From NCBI GenBank assembly GCA_035948315.1, contig DASZJG010000045.1, positions 59,667 to 123,666 on the forward strand: a DNA stretch of 64,000 nucleotides, written 5' to 3'. Of this stretch, positions 23,320 through 32,325 are shown piece by piece. This stretch comes from CAJCJE01 sp035948315. Its GTDB lineage: Bacteria; Actinomycetota; Actinomycetes; Mycobacteriales; Pseudonocardiaceae. The position numbers and the translations under genes are program-made. Each line of letters opens with the position of its first letter. The first letter of the stretch is position 1. Under the pieces are notes generated by a model. The model was not told where the DNA came from and did no database searches. It saw only the letters and a program-made list of their open reading frames with translations.

Positions 23320-24756
23320 ATGAGCGACGTCGCACTCAACTGGATCGACGGCGAATGGCAATCGTCCGAGCACGTTTCCACCTCGTTCAATCCCGCGAAC
23401 GGCACGGTGGTGGGCGAGTTCGCCGACGGGGGGCTGGCCGAGGCCGACGCGGGAATCGCCGCCGCTCGCCGGGCTTTTCGCACGAGCACCTGGGGACGCG
23501 ACCGGGCGCTGCGCCACAATGTCCTTGCCGCGCTCGCGGATCGCTACGAAGACCGGACGGAGGAACTGGCCCGGCTGCTCAGCAGCGAGAACGGCAAGAC
23601 GCTGTTCGAAGCGAGGTTAGAGGTCGGTCTGGCGGTCCGCACGTTGCGCTACGGCGCCAGCCAGGCGATCACCGATACCGGCATCTCGTCCGAGGTGCAA
23701 CCCGGGACGTTCTTCAGCACGCTGGCCGAACCGGCGGGCGTGGTCGCGGTGATCGTGCCGTGGAACGCCCCGGTCGTGCTGTTCGCCCGATCGCTCGCAC
23801 CTGCCCTTGCCGCAGGCAATGCCGTGGTGGCGAAGTTGCCTGCGCAGACGGCGCTCAGCAACGCACTGGTCTCCGCGATCATCGCGAGCGTCGCGGACCT
23901 GCCCAAGGGGATCGTGAACATCTTCACCGAGTCCGGCAACGCGGGCGCCCCACGACTCGTGGAATCACCCGATGTCAACGTCGTCAGCTACACCGGCAGT
24001 GCCTTGGTCGGCAAGAAGGTCGGCGCCGCCGCGGGTGCGACGCTCAAACGGGCCAACCTCGAACTCGGCGGCAAGTCTCCCATGGTCGTCTTCGACGACG
24101 CCGACCTCGACGCGACGATTCCGTTGCTGGTCAGGGGTTTGACCGTGACCGCAGGGCAGTTCTGCATGGCGGGGACCCGGATCCTGGTGCAGCGCGGTGT
24201 CGCCAACGTGGTGCGGGAGCGGTTGGCGCAGTTGCTGGCCGAGGTCAAGGTCGGTCCGGGCGATGACCCGAACTCCGAAATGGGGCCGCTGATCGACAAG
24301 GCCGCGGTCGAGCGGGTCGAGGCGCTGGTCCAGGCCGCGTTGTTGTACGCGAAGCCGATCGTCCGAGGCGGACCGATCACCGAGGGGCCACTCGCGGCCG
24401 GGTCGTTCTACCGGCCTGCCCTTTTCGAGGTCGACGAGGTGGACGTTCCCCTTGTTCAGCAGGAGATCTTCGCGCCGGTGGCCACGTTCGAGGTGTTCGA
24501 CGACGAGGCCCACGCGCTGCGCCTGGCCAACGCCACCGAGTTCGGGCTGGCCGCCGCGGTCTTCACCAGGGACGGGGCTCGCGCTCGCCGGGTCAGCCGC
24601 GGTATCGAGGCCGGCACGGTCTGGACCAACGGCTACTTCGCACTCGACGACGGATTCGCCGAAGGCGGCTACAAGAGCAGCGGCGTCGGCCGGCTGCGCG
24701 GACCGCTGGGCCTTGCCGAGTTCCAGGAAGCCAAGACCTACGTCGAAGTCGTGTGA
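23320..24756 (+). CDS. NAD(P)-dependent aldehyde dehydrogenase
   Basis: This 478-residue ALDH superfamily member has the catalytic Cys in GQFCMAGTRI, the general base Glu in LELGGKSP, the oxyanion Asn region VPWNAPV and the coenzyme motif SYTGSALVGKKV. It would oxidise an aldehyde to an acid in the same pathway as the adjacent ene-reductase and decarboxylase. The ATG is 26 bp after the upstream stop; the ribosome site is weak (GAGAGGA further upstream). One in-frame TTA codon (23617) is present. Confidence 0.92.
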   Translation: MSDVALNWIDGEWQSSEHVSTSFNPANGTVVGEFADGGLAEADAGIAAARRAFRTSTWGRDRALRHNVLAALADRYEDRTEELARLLSSENGKTLFEARLEVGLAVRTLRYGASQAITDTGISSEVQPGTFFSTLAEPAGVVAVIVPWNAPVVLFARSLAPALAAGNAVVAKLPAQTALSNALVSAIIASVADLPKGIVNIFTESGNAGAPRLVESPDVNVVSYTGSALVGKKVGAAAGATLKRANLELGGKSPMVVFDDADLDATIPLLVRGLTVTAGQFCMAGTRILVQRGVANVVRERLAQLLAEVKVGPGDDPNSEMGPLIDKAAVERVEALVQAALLYAKPIVRGGPITEGPLAAGSFYRPALFEVDEVDVPLVQQEIFAPVATFEVFDDEAHALRLANATEFGLAAAVFTRDGARARRVSRGIEAGTVWTNGYFALDDGFAEGGYKSSGVGRLRGPLGLAEFQEAKTYVEVV

Positions 24757-24769
24757 ACGGGGGGCCGTG

Positions 24770-25753
24770 ATGATCGGGAAAATCGCGCTGGAGGAGCATT
24801 TCGCCACCGAGGAGACGCTGGGCCACTCCCAGGTTCTCGGCTTCGGCGCCGCATGGCCGGAGTTGCGCGCGCGGCTGCTCGACATCCACGAGCGGCGCAT
24901 CCGCGAGATGGACGAACACGGCATCGAGATGACCCTGTTGTCTGTCAACGCCCCGGCCGTGCAAGCCATCACCGACGTCAGCGCGGCGGCCGAACTCGCC
25001 CGTCGCACCAACGATTTTCTGGCCGAGAGGATCGCCGAGCGGCCGGATCGCTTTCGCGGCTTTGCCGCGCTGCCCATGCAGGATCCGGAGTTGGCGGCGG
25101 CGGAGCTGACCCGCGCGGTCACCGAACTCGGCTTTGTCGGCGCGCTGGTCAACGGCTTCTCCGAGCTCGACGCCGAGGGCAGCGTCACCTACTACGACAC
25201 CGACGCGCACCGGCCGTTCTGGGCCCAGGTCGAGACGCTGGGCGTGCCGTTCTACCTGCATCCCCGCAATCCGCTGCCGCGCGACGCGCGGATTTACGCC
25301 GGGCACGAGTGGTTGCTCGGGCCGGCCTGGGGATTCGGCCAGGAAACGGCGGTGCACGCGCTGCGGCTGATGGGTTCGGGCCTGTTCGATGCCCATCCCG
25401 GGCTGCGGATCGTGTTGGGGCACATGGGGGAGGGCCTGCCGTACAACCTGTGGCGGGTGGACAACCACAACGCGTGGATCGAACGGACCACCTCGCCCTA
25501 CCCGGCCAAGCGCCGGATCACCGACTACTTCAGCGAGAACTTCTACCTGACCACGTCCGGGAACTTCCACACTCCGACGCTGCTGGACGCGATCCTCGAA
25601 CTCGGCAGCGACCGGATCATGTTCGCGACCGACTGGCCGTTCGAGAACGTCGATCACGCGGCCGACTGGTTCGACGCATCGCTCATCAGCGAGAACGACC
25701 GACGCAAGATCGGCAGGGACAACGCGGTGGCGCTGTTCCGGCTTGGGATCTGA
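24770..25753 (+). CDS. Gamma-resorcylate-type decarboxylase (amidohydrolase family)
   Basis: This 327-residue metal-dependent decarboxylase of the ACMSD/amidohydrolase-2 family is strikingly similar, from memory, to 2,6-dihydroxybenzoate (gamma-resorcylate) decarboxylase: the start KIALEEHFATEETL, NAPAVQAI, GFVGALVNGFS, FYLHPRNPLP, GHMGEGLPYNLWR and FATDWPFENVDHA. Metal and catalytic residues are Glu8, His10, His164, His218 and Asp288. The expected reaction is removal of CO2 from a hydroxybenzoate to give a resorcinol, or the reverse. It lies in the middle of the LysR-linked operon. The exact substrate is inferred. Confidence 0.88.
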   Translation: MIGKIALEEHFATEETLGHSQVLGFGAAWPELRARLLDIHERRIREMDEHGIEMTLLSVNAPAVQAITDVSAAAELARRTNDFLAERIAERPDRFRGFAALPMQDPELAAAELTRAVTELGFVGALVNGFSELDAEGSVTYYDTDAHRPFWAQVETLGVPFYLHPRNPLPRDARIYAGHEWLLGPAWGFGQETAVHALRLMGSGLFDAHPGLRIVLGHMGEGLPYNLWRVDNHNAWIERTTSPYPAKRRITDYFSENFYLTTSGNFHTPTLLDAILELGSDRIMFATDWPFENVDHAADWFDASLISENDRRKIGRDNAVALFRLGI

Positions 25754-25787
25754 GCACCATTCCTCCGACATGTTCCAAGGAGACACC

Positions 25788-26582
25788 GTGAGCAAGGTGA
25801 TTCGCTTCGAGCGCGACGGCGACGGCGGCTCGATCGTCCTGGCCAATCCACCGCACAACTGGCTGGACCGCCAGTTCGCCGACGACCTGACCGCCGCGGT
25901 GCACCAGGCGGGCGAGAGCGACATCAGGGCACTGCTGATCCGCGCGGAAGGCGCCGACTTCTCAGCGGGCGGAGCGGCCTTCGACTGGCGGCCCGACGAG
26001 GACCGCCACTGGTTCCGCACGTTCGTCGCCGAGGTCAACGCCTCGTACCGGGCGATAGAAGCACTGCCCATCCCCGTTGTCGCCGCGGTACGTGGTGACG
26101 TGATGGGCGGCGGCTTCGAACTGGCGCTCTCGGCCGACCTCATCGTCGCGTCCGAGACGGCGACCTTCATCTGCGTCGAGGTCACCACCGGCATGGTTCC
26201 GCTGGCCGGCGCGGTCCAGCGGATCGCGGCCTCGGCCGGACCGTTCCACGCCGCCCGGATCGCGATGCTGTCCCAACCGGTCACCGCGACCGAGGCGGCC
26301 ACGCTGAACCTGGTCGCCGAGGTGGTCCCGGACAACGAGCTGGACAAGACGGCAGCGGGACTGACCCACCGGTTCGCCGAAGGCCCGACCAAGGCGTACG
26401 CGGCCATCAAGGCACTGGTGAAGGCCCACGCCGGCGGCGGGGTGGCAGCGGCGGACACGCTACTGCTCGACCTGGCCATCGGCCTGTACGAGACCGCGGA
26501 TGCCCGCAACGCGATCCCGAAGGTCGGCGCGGCGCTCGCGGCGGATCAGCCCCTGCCGGACATCGAATTCCTCGGATCGTGA
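25788..26582 (+). CDS. Enoyl-CoA hydratase/isomerase-like (crotonase fold) protein
   Basis: This 264-residue crotonase-fold protein has oxyanion-hole segments RAEGADFSAGGAAFDW and VRGDVMGGGFELALSADLIVA, as in the family. The usual active-site loop G-x-x-P-x-x-G-G-x-Q-R reads GMVPLAGAVQRI, so glycines are partly replaced and activity may differ from simple hydration. The start is a GTG with AAGGAGA 5 bases upstream. Within this operon it could hydrate or hydrolyse a ring-derived acyl-CoA, though no CoA ligase is nearby. Confidence 0.85.
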   Translation: MSKVIRFERDGDGGSIVLANPPHNWLDRQFADDLTAAVHQAGESDIRALLIRAEGADFSAGGAAFDWRPDEDRHWFRTFVAEVNASYRAIEALPIPVVAAVRGDVMGGGFELALSADLIVASETATFICVEVTTGMVPLAGAVQRIAASAGPFHAARIAMLSQPVTATEAATLNLVAEVVPDNELDKTAAGLTHRFAEGPTKAYAAIKALVKAHAGGGVAAADTLLLDLAIGLYETADARNAIPKVGAALAADQPLPDIEFLGS

Positions 26583-26593
26583 GGGAGCGGGAA

Positions 26594-28321
26594 ATGATCG
26601 CCGAACGCGACGTCATGGTGCCGATGCGGGATGGCGTGCGGATCGCCGTGGACGTCTACCGGCCGGACACCGAGGCGCCCCTACCGGTTCTGTACGCGTG
26701 CGCGCTGCACAACAAGGACCTACAGGGCCCGAACCTGTCGGACGTTCTGCCGGCCCAGCCCGCGTACTCGTCGCTGTGGTTCGGCCCGCTCGAAGCCGGC
26801 GACACCGACCGGCTCCTCGCGGCAGGCTACGTGCATGTCATCGCCCAGTCCCGTGGTACCGGCAAGTCCGAGGGCCACTTCATGGACGAGGACACCGACC
26901 ATTACGACCTCATCGACTGGATCGTCAGCCAGCCATGGGCAGACGGCAATGTGGGCATGGTCGGGATTTCCGGGTTCGCGGGCGAACAGTGGCGGGCCGC
27001 CGCACAGGGCCACCCTGCCCTGAAAGCGATCTTCCCGTACGACGCGTGCAGCGCCTACGGCGGCATGTTCGGTTTCCGGGACTTCTATCCGGGCGGCGTC
27101 ATCCACACCATGCCCTACCTGCTCGACGTGTTCAGCATCATCCACGAATCCCGTGGCGTGCCCCAGGAACTGCCGCCCGAACTGGAGGACCAGTGGCGGG
27201 CGGCAATGGCCAACCCGGACTACCGGATGTACGCCAACCTCTACAACATCCTTACGCAGAAAGGCGAACGCACCGGCCTGATGTACCAGGCCATGGTGCA
27301 GCCGTGGGAAGGCGAGGGTGTGCTGGCGGACGCCCAGCGCCAGTTCGACGCCATCCGGATTCCCTTCTACACCGGCTCGGGCGCGTACGCGTACTCCTAC
27401 AAGCTGCACTGGCTCGGCGCGCAGCACTACTTCCAGAACGTCGAGGCGCCCAAGAAGCTGCTCTTCACCGGACCCGCGCACCTCGAACGCCCGTACTCCA
27501 CCTACCACGACGAGATCATCCGCTGGTACGACCACTGGTTGAAGGGCATCGACACCGGCATGATGGCCGAGCCGGCCGTGAAGTACTGGGTCATGGGGGC
27601 CAACACCTGGCGCACCGGCTCGGCGTGGCCGCTGCCGGAAACGCAGTGGACCAAGTTCTATCTGTCCAGTTGGGAACGACTCACCGCCGAAGCACCGGCA
27701 CCGACCGACCAGACGTCCGCCGCCAGCCCGCAACCGGACGTGTTCGTCCAGATGCCCCCTACCCAAACCCTTGAGGTTGCCCGGCTGCGCTACCTCAGCG
27801 ATCCGCTGTCCGACGACCTGCTGGTGGCCGGGCCGATCTCGCTGACCTTCCACGCCTCGATCGACCAGGAGGACACCAACTGGATCGTCGCACTCAAGGA
27901 CGTCGGCCCGGACGTGTCCGTCCGGACGGCCCGGGAAGGCGAACGGCGGGTGCCGGACGACCTGCCCGAGCGCGAACTGACCAGGGGATGGCTGAAGGCG
28001 TCCTACCGAGCGCTCGACGAGGAGCGGTCGCGGCCGGGCGAGCCGTTCCACAAACTGACCCGGGACGCCATCGAGCCGGTCGAACCCGGAGCGATCGTCG
28101 AGTATCAGGTGCAGATCCTGGCTACCGCCAACCAGTTCAAGGCGGGTCACCGGATCTGCGTGGACATCATGAGCGCGGACCAGCCGACCGGAACCGGCGC
28201 GATGACCAACGTCGAATACCAGCCCTACCACATCTCGGCCAGCAAAACGGTCGTGCACAAGGTTTACCGGGACGCCGAACATCCCTCGCACCTGCTGCTT
28301 CCCGTCATTCCATTGCAGTAA
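26594..28321 (+). CDS. CocE/NonD family hydrolase (X-Pro dipeptidyl-peptidase-like)
   Basis: This 575-residue two-domain hydrolase has an N-terminal alpha/beta-hydrolase domain with the nucleophile in GMVGISGFAGEQW, after VMVPMRDGVRIAVDVYRP (family opening) and the oxyanion region AQSRGTGKSEG. The later KLLFTGPAHLERPYSTYHDEI stretch carries the catalytic His region. The C-terminal ~200 residues form a jelly-roll PepX_C domain (PISLTFHASID to HRICVDIMS). ATG at 26594 is preferred over a GTG five codons upstream. It belongs to the decarboxylase operon and would cleave an ester or amide; the substrate is unknown. Confidence 0.88.
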   Translation: MIAERDVMVPMRDGVRIAVDVYRPDTEAPLPVLYACALHNKDLQGPNLSDVLPAQPAYSSLWFGPLEAGDTDRLLAAGYVHVIAQSRGTGKSEGHFMDEDTDHYDLIDWIVSQPWADGNVGMVGISGFAGEQWRAAAQGHPALKAIFPYDACSAYGGMFGFRDFYPGGVIHTMPYLLDVFSIIHESRGVPQELPPELEDQWRAAMANPDYRMYANLYNILTQKGERTGLMYQAMVQPWEGEGVLADAQRQFDAIRIPFYTGSGAYAYSYKLHWLGAQHYFQNVEAPKKLLFTGPAHLERPYSTYHDEIIRWYDHWLKGIDTGMMAEPAVKYWVMGANTWRTGSAWPLPETQWTKFYLSSWERLTAEAPAPTDQTSAASPQPDVFVQMPPTQTLEVARLRYLSDPLSDDLLVAGPISLTFHASIDQEDTNWIVALKDVGPDVSVRTAREGERRVPDDLPERELTRGWLKASYRALDEERSRPGEPFHKLTRDAIEPVEPGAIVEYQVQILATANQFKAGHRICVDIMSADQPTGTGAMTNVEYQPYHISASKTVVHKVYRDAEHPSHLLLPVIPLQ

Positions 28322-28345
28322 ACCCATCACACCAAGGAGAATCTC

Positions 28346-28909
28346 ATGAAGAACAGGCGCCGCCTTGTCACCGGAGCGGCGGTCACCGCCGCCGTCATCG
28401 GCCTGGCGATCACCGGAATCACCGTGACCGCACAGGCCGCACCCGCCCAACCCGCCGCCGCGTCTCAGAACAGCGCATCGGCGCGGCAGTGGGCCAACGA
28501 ACGCCTCGTCGAGGAGTTCTACGCGGACGTTCTCGACGCCCACCACGGCGACCACGCCACGCGCTACCTGACGCCGACCATGGCCTGGCACGGCGGCACG
28601 GTCGGTACGGTCGCGGGCGCCAACAACGTCGCCGCGCTGATGACGGCCGTGGTGGCCGCCATTCCCGACCTGCACGCCACCCAGGAGGACATCGTCGCCC
28701 AGGGGGACGATGTCGTCGTCCGAGTTGTCGTGACCGGCACGCAGACCGGCGCGATCCTGGGCGTCCCGGCCACCGGACGCGCGGTCCGGTGGGACGCGAC
28801 CGACTGGTACCAGCTGACGAACGGCAAGATCAGCAACGAATGGGCCGCCGAGGACTGGTCCGCGTTCCTCTACTACACCGGCACCTACAAAGCGCCGTGG
28901 ATCCCCTGA
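28346..28909 (+). CDS. Exported SnoaL-like (NTF2-fold) protein
   Basis: This 187-residue protein has a signal peptide (KNRRRLVTGAAVTAAVIGLAITGITVTAQAAPAQP) followed by a SnoaL-type alpha+beta barrel: ANERLVEEFYADVLDA, ALMTAVVAAIPDLHATQEDIVAQGDDVVVRVVVTGTQTG and GRAVRWDATDWYQLTNGKI. The family includes polyketide cyclases and isomerases, but most exported members have no known activity. It has a good AAGGAGA site and is the last gene of the operon, ending just before a strong terminator. Confidence 0.85.
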   Translation: MKNRRRLVTGAAVTAAVIGLAITGITVTAQAAPAQPAAASQNSASARQWANERLVEEFYADVLDAHHGDHATRYLTPTMAWHGGTVGTVAGANNVAALMTAVVAAIPDLHATQEDIVAQGDDVVVRVVVTGTQTGAILGVPATGRAVRWDATDWYQLTNGKISNEWAAEDWSAFLYYTGTYKAPWIP

Positions 28910-28930
28910 TCCGACAGCGTAGCCAATCCC

Positions 28931-28970
28931 GGCGCTCACACGGGCTCTCGACGTCCGTGTGAGCGCCTTT
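28931..28970. terminator. Strong intrinsic terminator, probably bidirectional
   Basis: A perfect 13-bp stem GGCGCTCACACGG (28931-28943) / CCGTGTGAGCGCC (28955-28967), with an 11-base loop, is followed by TTTCT. It lies between the converging SnoaL-like and cyanase genes, 5 bp from the cyanase stop. Confidence 0.9.
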
Positions 28971-28975
28971 CTGTA

Positions 28976-29422
28976 CTAGCCCCACTGGTATTTCAGGAAC
29001 TTCCCGTCCAGGGTGACCACCACGCGGTCACCGCCCGGGTCTTCCCGGCGGTCCACGTCGATCTTGAAGTTGATCGCGCTCATGATGCCGTCACCGAACT
29101 TCTCATGGATCAACTCCTTGATGGTCGGGCCGTAGACCTGGAGCACCTCGTAGAACCGGTAGATGGTCGGGTCGGTGGGCACCGGCTGTTCCAGCGCGCC
29201 GCGGGTGGGCTGCGCGACGAACGCGGCGACCGCGTCCTGGCCGAGCTCCAGTACGCGGGCCGCGGTCTCCGCCTGATGCTGGCTGAGCGGATGCTGCCCC
29301 AACAGTGCGGCTGTGCTCCAGGCCAGTGGCGCGTCCAGCGTGTCGGCGAGGTCTTGCCAGGTCAGGCCCAGCCTGGCCTTCGCGGCCAGCGCCGCGGCGG
29401 CGGCTTCCAGCTTTGTCGTCAT
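28976..29422 (-). CDS. cynS: Cyanate hydratase (cyanase)
   Basis: This 148-residue enzyme is slightly shorter than E. coli CynS (156). It converts cyanate and bicarbonate to carbamate/CO2 and ammonia. The catalytic triad is complete: Arg89 and Glu92 in IYRFYEVLQVYG, and Ser115 in GIMSAINFKID. These match E. coli Arg96, Glu99 and Ser122 with a constant offset of 7. The N-terminal helical domain (GLTWQDLADTLDAPLAW) is normal. The start is the ATG giving MTTKLEAA. It stands alone, ahead of the IclR gene on the same strand. Confidence 0.95.
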   Translation of the reverse strand: MTTKLEAAAAALAAKARLGLTWQDLADTLDAPLAWSTAALLGQHPLSQHQAETAARVLELGQDAVAAFVAQPTRGALEQPVPTDPTIYRFYEVLQVYGPTIKELIHEKFGDGIMSAINFKIDVDRREDPGGDRVVVTLDGKFLKYQWG

Positions 29423-29487
29423 GATCGCACGGTAGGCCATCGGAATTGCCTGCGCGTTACCAGCGACCCGTCGTGGAGCCATCGTTT

Positions 29488-30240
29488 TCAGGTGCCGGTG
29501 TCGGCGCGCAGGTCCTGTTCGATCTGGTTGGCCGTGTCCCGCAACGCCGCGGCCAGCGCCGGCAGTTGGTCGCGCCGGTAGCGGGCGGTCGGCATGGCGA
29601 TGGACACGGCCGCGAATGCGGGCCGGGCCGGCGCGTCGATCGCGTGGCCGATGGCGGTAACCCCGGTCTCGGTCGCCTGGTTGTTGATCGCGAAGCCTTG
29701 CCGGCGGGTCTGGCGGAGCGCCTTCCTGAACGTCTGAATGTCCATTTCGGACTTATCGTCCATCGGGTACCGGAGATCGACCTCCTCGGGCGTGAGCCGC
29801 GCGATCAGCGCCAGGCCGCCGGAGGCGAGGTGAGCGGGTAGGAGTCGTCCTTCGCGGTCGCCAACGCGCAGGGCCTGGTCGCATTCGACGGTCGCGACGA
29901 ACCTCATCTGTGTTCCAGCGGGGACCATCAGGTTGGCGGTCTCGTTCGTGCGCTCGACGAGTGCGCGTAGGTGCGGCAGGGCCATGGTGCGCAGCTGGGC
30001 CACGGTCTCGGTGCCGCCTGGGCGGTGCAGCACCGGCCCGGCCGCATAGCGACGATCGGGATCCTGGCGGGCGAAGTCCTGGTAGACCAGCATCGCGAGC
30101 AGCCGGTGCGCCGTGGACCGGGCCACGCCGATGCGCTCGGCCGCCTCGGTCACGCCGAAGGGGCCCTCCTGTTGCAGGAGCACCGCCAGCCGCAGGGCGT
30201 GGTCGACCGACTCGATGCCGTACGCCGGCTTGTTCTTCAC
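29488..30240 (-). CDS. IclR-family regulator of the gentisate operon
   Basis: This 250-residue IclR regulator has an N-terminal winged helix (YGIESVDHALRLAVLL, then GVTEAAERIGVARSTAHRLLAMLV) and a C-terminal effector domain with the family ASGGLALIARL, RRQGFAIN and AVSIAMPT segments. The start is a GTG only six bases after a consensus TATAAT box, so the mRNA is probably leaderless. It is divergent from the gentisate dioxygenase operon and probably senses an intermediate such as gentisate or 3-hydroxybenzoate. The gene could be read longer, but the upstream codons are not family-like. Confidence 0.9.
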   Translation of the reverse strand: MKNKPAYGIESVDHALRLAVLLQQEGPFGVTEAAERIGVARSTAHRLLAMLVYQDFARQDPDRRYAAGPVLHRPGGTETVAQLRTMALPHLRALVERTNETANLMVPAGTQMRFVATVECDQALRVGDREGRLLPAHLASGGLALIARLTPEEVDLRYPMDDKSEMDIQTFRKALRQTRRQGFAINNQATETGVTAIGHAIDAPARPAFAAVSIAMPTARYRRDQLPALAAALRDTANQIEQDLRADTGT

Positions 30241-30245
30241 AGCAG

Positions 30246-30251
30246 AATTAT
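30246..30251 (-). promoter_or_regulatory. TATAAT -10 box for a leaderless iclR transcript
   Basis: On the minus strand TATAAT is followed by six bases and the GTG start codon of the IclR gene. That places the transcription start at or next to the GTG. A matching -35 about 17 bases upstream is weak (GACTGT). Confidence 0.55.
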
Positions 30252-30313
30252 ACGTCCCGGTGGAGAGAACAGTCGTAGCTTGATTCTGGTCGGCGGAAAG
30301 GACTGAACCTTCG

Positions 30314-31423
30314 ATGACCAGCTCTCCCGTACGCCTCGACGCGCCGGACACTCCTGGGCAGCCTGACCCGACTGCCGAGTTGCAGGAGCTGTATCGCGGG
30401 TTCGAGCAGCAGCTCCTCGTGCCGCTGTGGACCCAGATCGGTGATCTGATGCCGGTCAGCCCGACGCCCACCGCGCTCCCGCATCGCTGGGAGTGGGCCG
30501 AACTGGTGAAGCTCGCGGCGCGATCCGGTGACCTTGTTCCGGTCGGGCGGGGAGGGGAGCGGCGCGCGATCGCGCTGGCCAATCCTGGTCTCGGCGGCGC
30601 CCCGTATGCGACGCCGACCTTGTGGGCAGCGATCCAGTACCTCAATCCGCGCGAGGACGCGCCCGTGCACCGCCACACCCAGCACGCGTTTCGGTTCGTC
30701 GTCGAAGGCGAGGGCGTGTGGACGGTCGTGAACGGCGATCCGGTCGCGATGCGCAGAGGGGACTTCCTGCTCACCCCGGGCTGGCACTTCCACGGCCACC
30801 ACAACCAGAGCGACACACCGATGGCCTGGCTCGACGGCCTCGACATCCCGTTCGTGCACTACACCGGTTCGGCCTTCTTCGAGCTCGGACCGGACGCGGT
30901 CGCCGAACGCTCAAGTCCGGCGGTGTCCCGGGCCGAACGGCTGTGGGCGCATCCCGGCCTCCGCCCGGTCTCGCGGCCGGATCCGGAGATCAGCTCACCG
31001 ATCGCGGCCTACCGGTGGGAACACACCGACACGGCTCTGCGCGAACAGCTCGCACTGGAGAACGAGGGGTATCCCGGCGTCGTCGAGGCGGGCCATGCCG
31101 CGGTCCGGTTCAGCAACCCGACCACGGGCGGCGATGTGCTGCCGACGATGCGCGCCGAGATGCACCGGCTGCGGCCAGGTGCGCGGACCGCGACCCGGCG
31201 CGAGGTCGGTTCCTCGGTCTGGCAGGTCTTCGAGGGCACTGGCCGGGTGCGGATCGGCGAGCGGGAGTGGCCAGTGACGCGCGGTGATCTGGTCGCGGTC
31301 CCGTCCTGGGCTCCGCTGACCATCACCGCGGGTACCGGCCTCGACCTGTTCCGGTTCAGCGACGCGCCGATCTTCGAACGGCTGCACGCCGACCGCGTCG
31401 AAGTGGAAGGAACCGCCGGATGA
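30314..31423 (+). CDS. Gentisate 1,2-dioxygenase
   Basis: This 369-residue bicupin Fe(II) enzyme opens gentisate to maleylpyruvate. The first cupin carries the iron site His119-Arg-His121-Thr-Gln-His124 (PVHRHTQHAFRF) and a second cupin motif GDFLLTPGWHFHGHHN. The second cupin spans about 250-355 (WQVFEGTGRVRIGE...GDLVAVPSW). It begins an operon with fumarylpyruvate hydrolase, 3-hydroxybenzoate 6-hydroxylase and a transporter, all separated or overlapped by a few bases, giving a complete gentisate route. Divergent IclR control is likely. Confidence 0.93.
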   Translation: MTSSPVRLDAPDTPGQPDPTAELQELYRGFEQQLLVPLWTQIGDLMPVSPTPTALPHRWEWAELVKLAARSGDLVPVGRGGERRAIALANPGLGGAPYATPTLWAAIQYLNPREDAPVHRHTQHAFRFVVEGEGVWTVVNGDPVAMRRGDFLLTPGWHFHGHHNQSDTPMAWLDGLDIPFVHYTGSAFFELGPDAVAERSSPAVSRAERLWAHPGLRPVSRPDPEISSPIAAYRWEHTDTALREQLALENEGYPGVVEAGHAAVRFSNPTTGGDVLPTMRAEMHRLRPGARTATRREVGSSVWQVFEGTGRVRIGEREWPVTRGDLVAVPSWAPLTITAGTGLDLFRFSDAPIFERLHADRVEVEGTAG

Positions 31424-32268
31424 AGCTTGCGACCCTGCGATATCCCGACGGGACGACGCGTGCGTGCCGGGTGGTCGGCGGCGTGGTGATCGAGTTGGAC
31501 GCGGTCGACGTCGGCGCGCTGCTCGCCCGCGAGGACTGGCGGGTGATGGCGGCCGCCGGACACGGCGCTCGCCACGAACTCGCGGCCGTCGAGTTCGCCC
31601 CGGTCGTGCCGAGGCCGGGCAAGATCTTCTGCGTCGGCCTGAACTATCGGGGGCACATTCTGGAGATGGGCCGGCACGTGCCCGAGTTCCCCACCCTGTT
31701 CGCGAAGTTCGCCGACGCGCTGATCGGCGCGACCGACCCGGTCGAACTGGACCCGGCCTCCAACGCGGTGGACTGGGAAGCCGAACTCGCTGTGATCATC
31801 GGCGCCCCGGTCCGGCGTGCGAACAGCGCGCAGGCCCGCGCCTCGATCGCCGGGTTCTCGGTACTCAACGACGTCACGATGCGGGATTGGCAGTACCGCG
31901 GCGTGCAGTGGTTGCAGGGCAAGACATTCGAGGCCAGCACCCCGTTCGGGCCGGTGCTGGTCACTCCCGACGAGTTGCCCGGCGGTACCCGGCCCGCCGT
32001 CCGGCTGAGCTGCTCGGTGGACGGCACGACGGTTCAGGCGGCCGACACCTCGGATCTGGTCTTCGATCCGGTCAGCCTGATCGAGTACATCTCGACGATC
32101 GTCACACTCCGGCCCGGCGACGTGATCGCCACCGGAACCCCGGGTGGCGTCGGCTACGCCCGCGAACCCGCGCGCTACCTGACCGACGGGTCGGTCCTGG
32201 TGACCGAGATCGAGGGCATCGGCAGGCTGACCAATGTGGCCAGGGCGAGCGTGGCGGTGGCGAGGTGA
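31420..32268 (+). CDS. Fumarylacetoacetate-hydrolase family: fumaryl-/maleylpyruvate hydrolase
   Basis: This 282-residue FAH-fold hydrolase has VPRPGKIFCVGLNYRGHILEM, the metal-binding DWEAELAVIIG, a TMRDWQYRGVQWLQGKTF stretch and the closing GDVIATGTPGGVGYAR. In a gentisate operon it cleaves the ring-opened product to pyruvate and fumarate or maleate. No maleylpyruvate isomerase is visible here, so either direct maleylpyruvate hydrolysis or a mycothiol-dependent isomerase elsewhere is implied. It overlaps the dioxygenase gene by 4 bp. Confidence 0.92.
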   Translation: MKLATLRYPDGTTRACRVVGGVVIELDAVDVGALLAREDWRVMAAAGHGARHELAAVEFAPVVPRPGKIFCVGLNYRGHILEMGRHVPEFPTLFAKFADALIGATDPVELDPASNAVDWEAELAVIIGAPVRRANSAQARASIAGFSVLNDVTMRDWQYRGVQWLQGKTFEASTPFGPVLVTPDELPGGTRPAVRLSCSVDGTTVQAADTSDLVFDPVSLIEYISTIVTLRPGDVIATGTPGGVGYAREPARYLTDGSVLVTEIEGIGRLTNVARASVAVAR

Positions 32269-32325
32269 CGACGTACCCACAGCTGCCGCGTCTGGCCAGG
32301 TGGTGGTGGGAGGGAGGAGACGACG

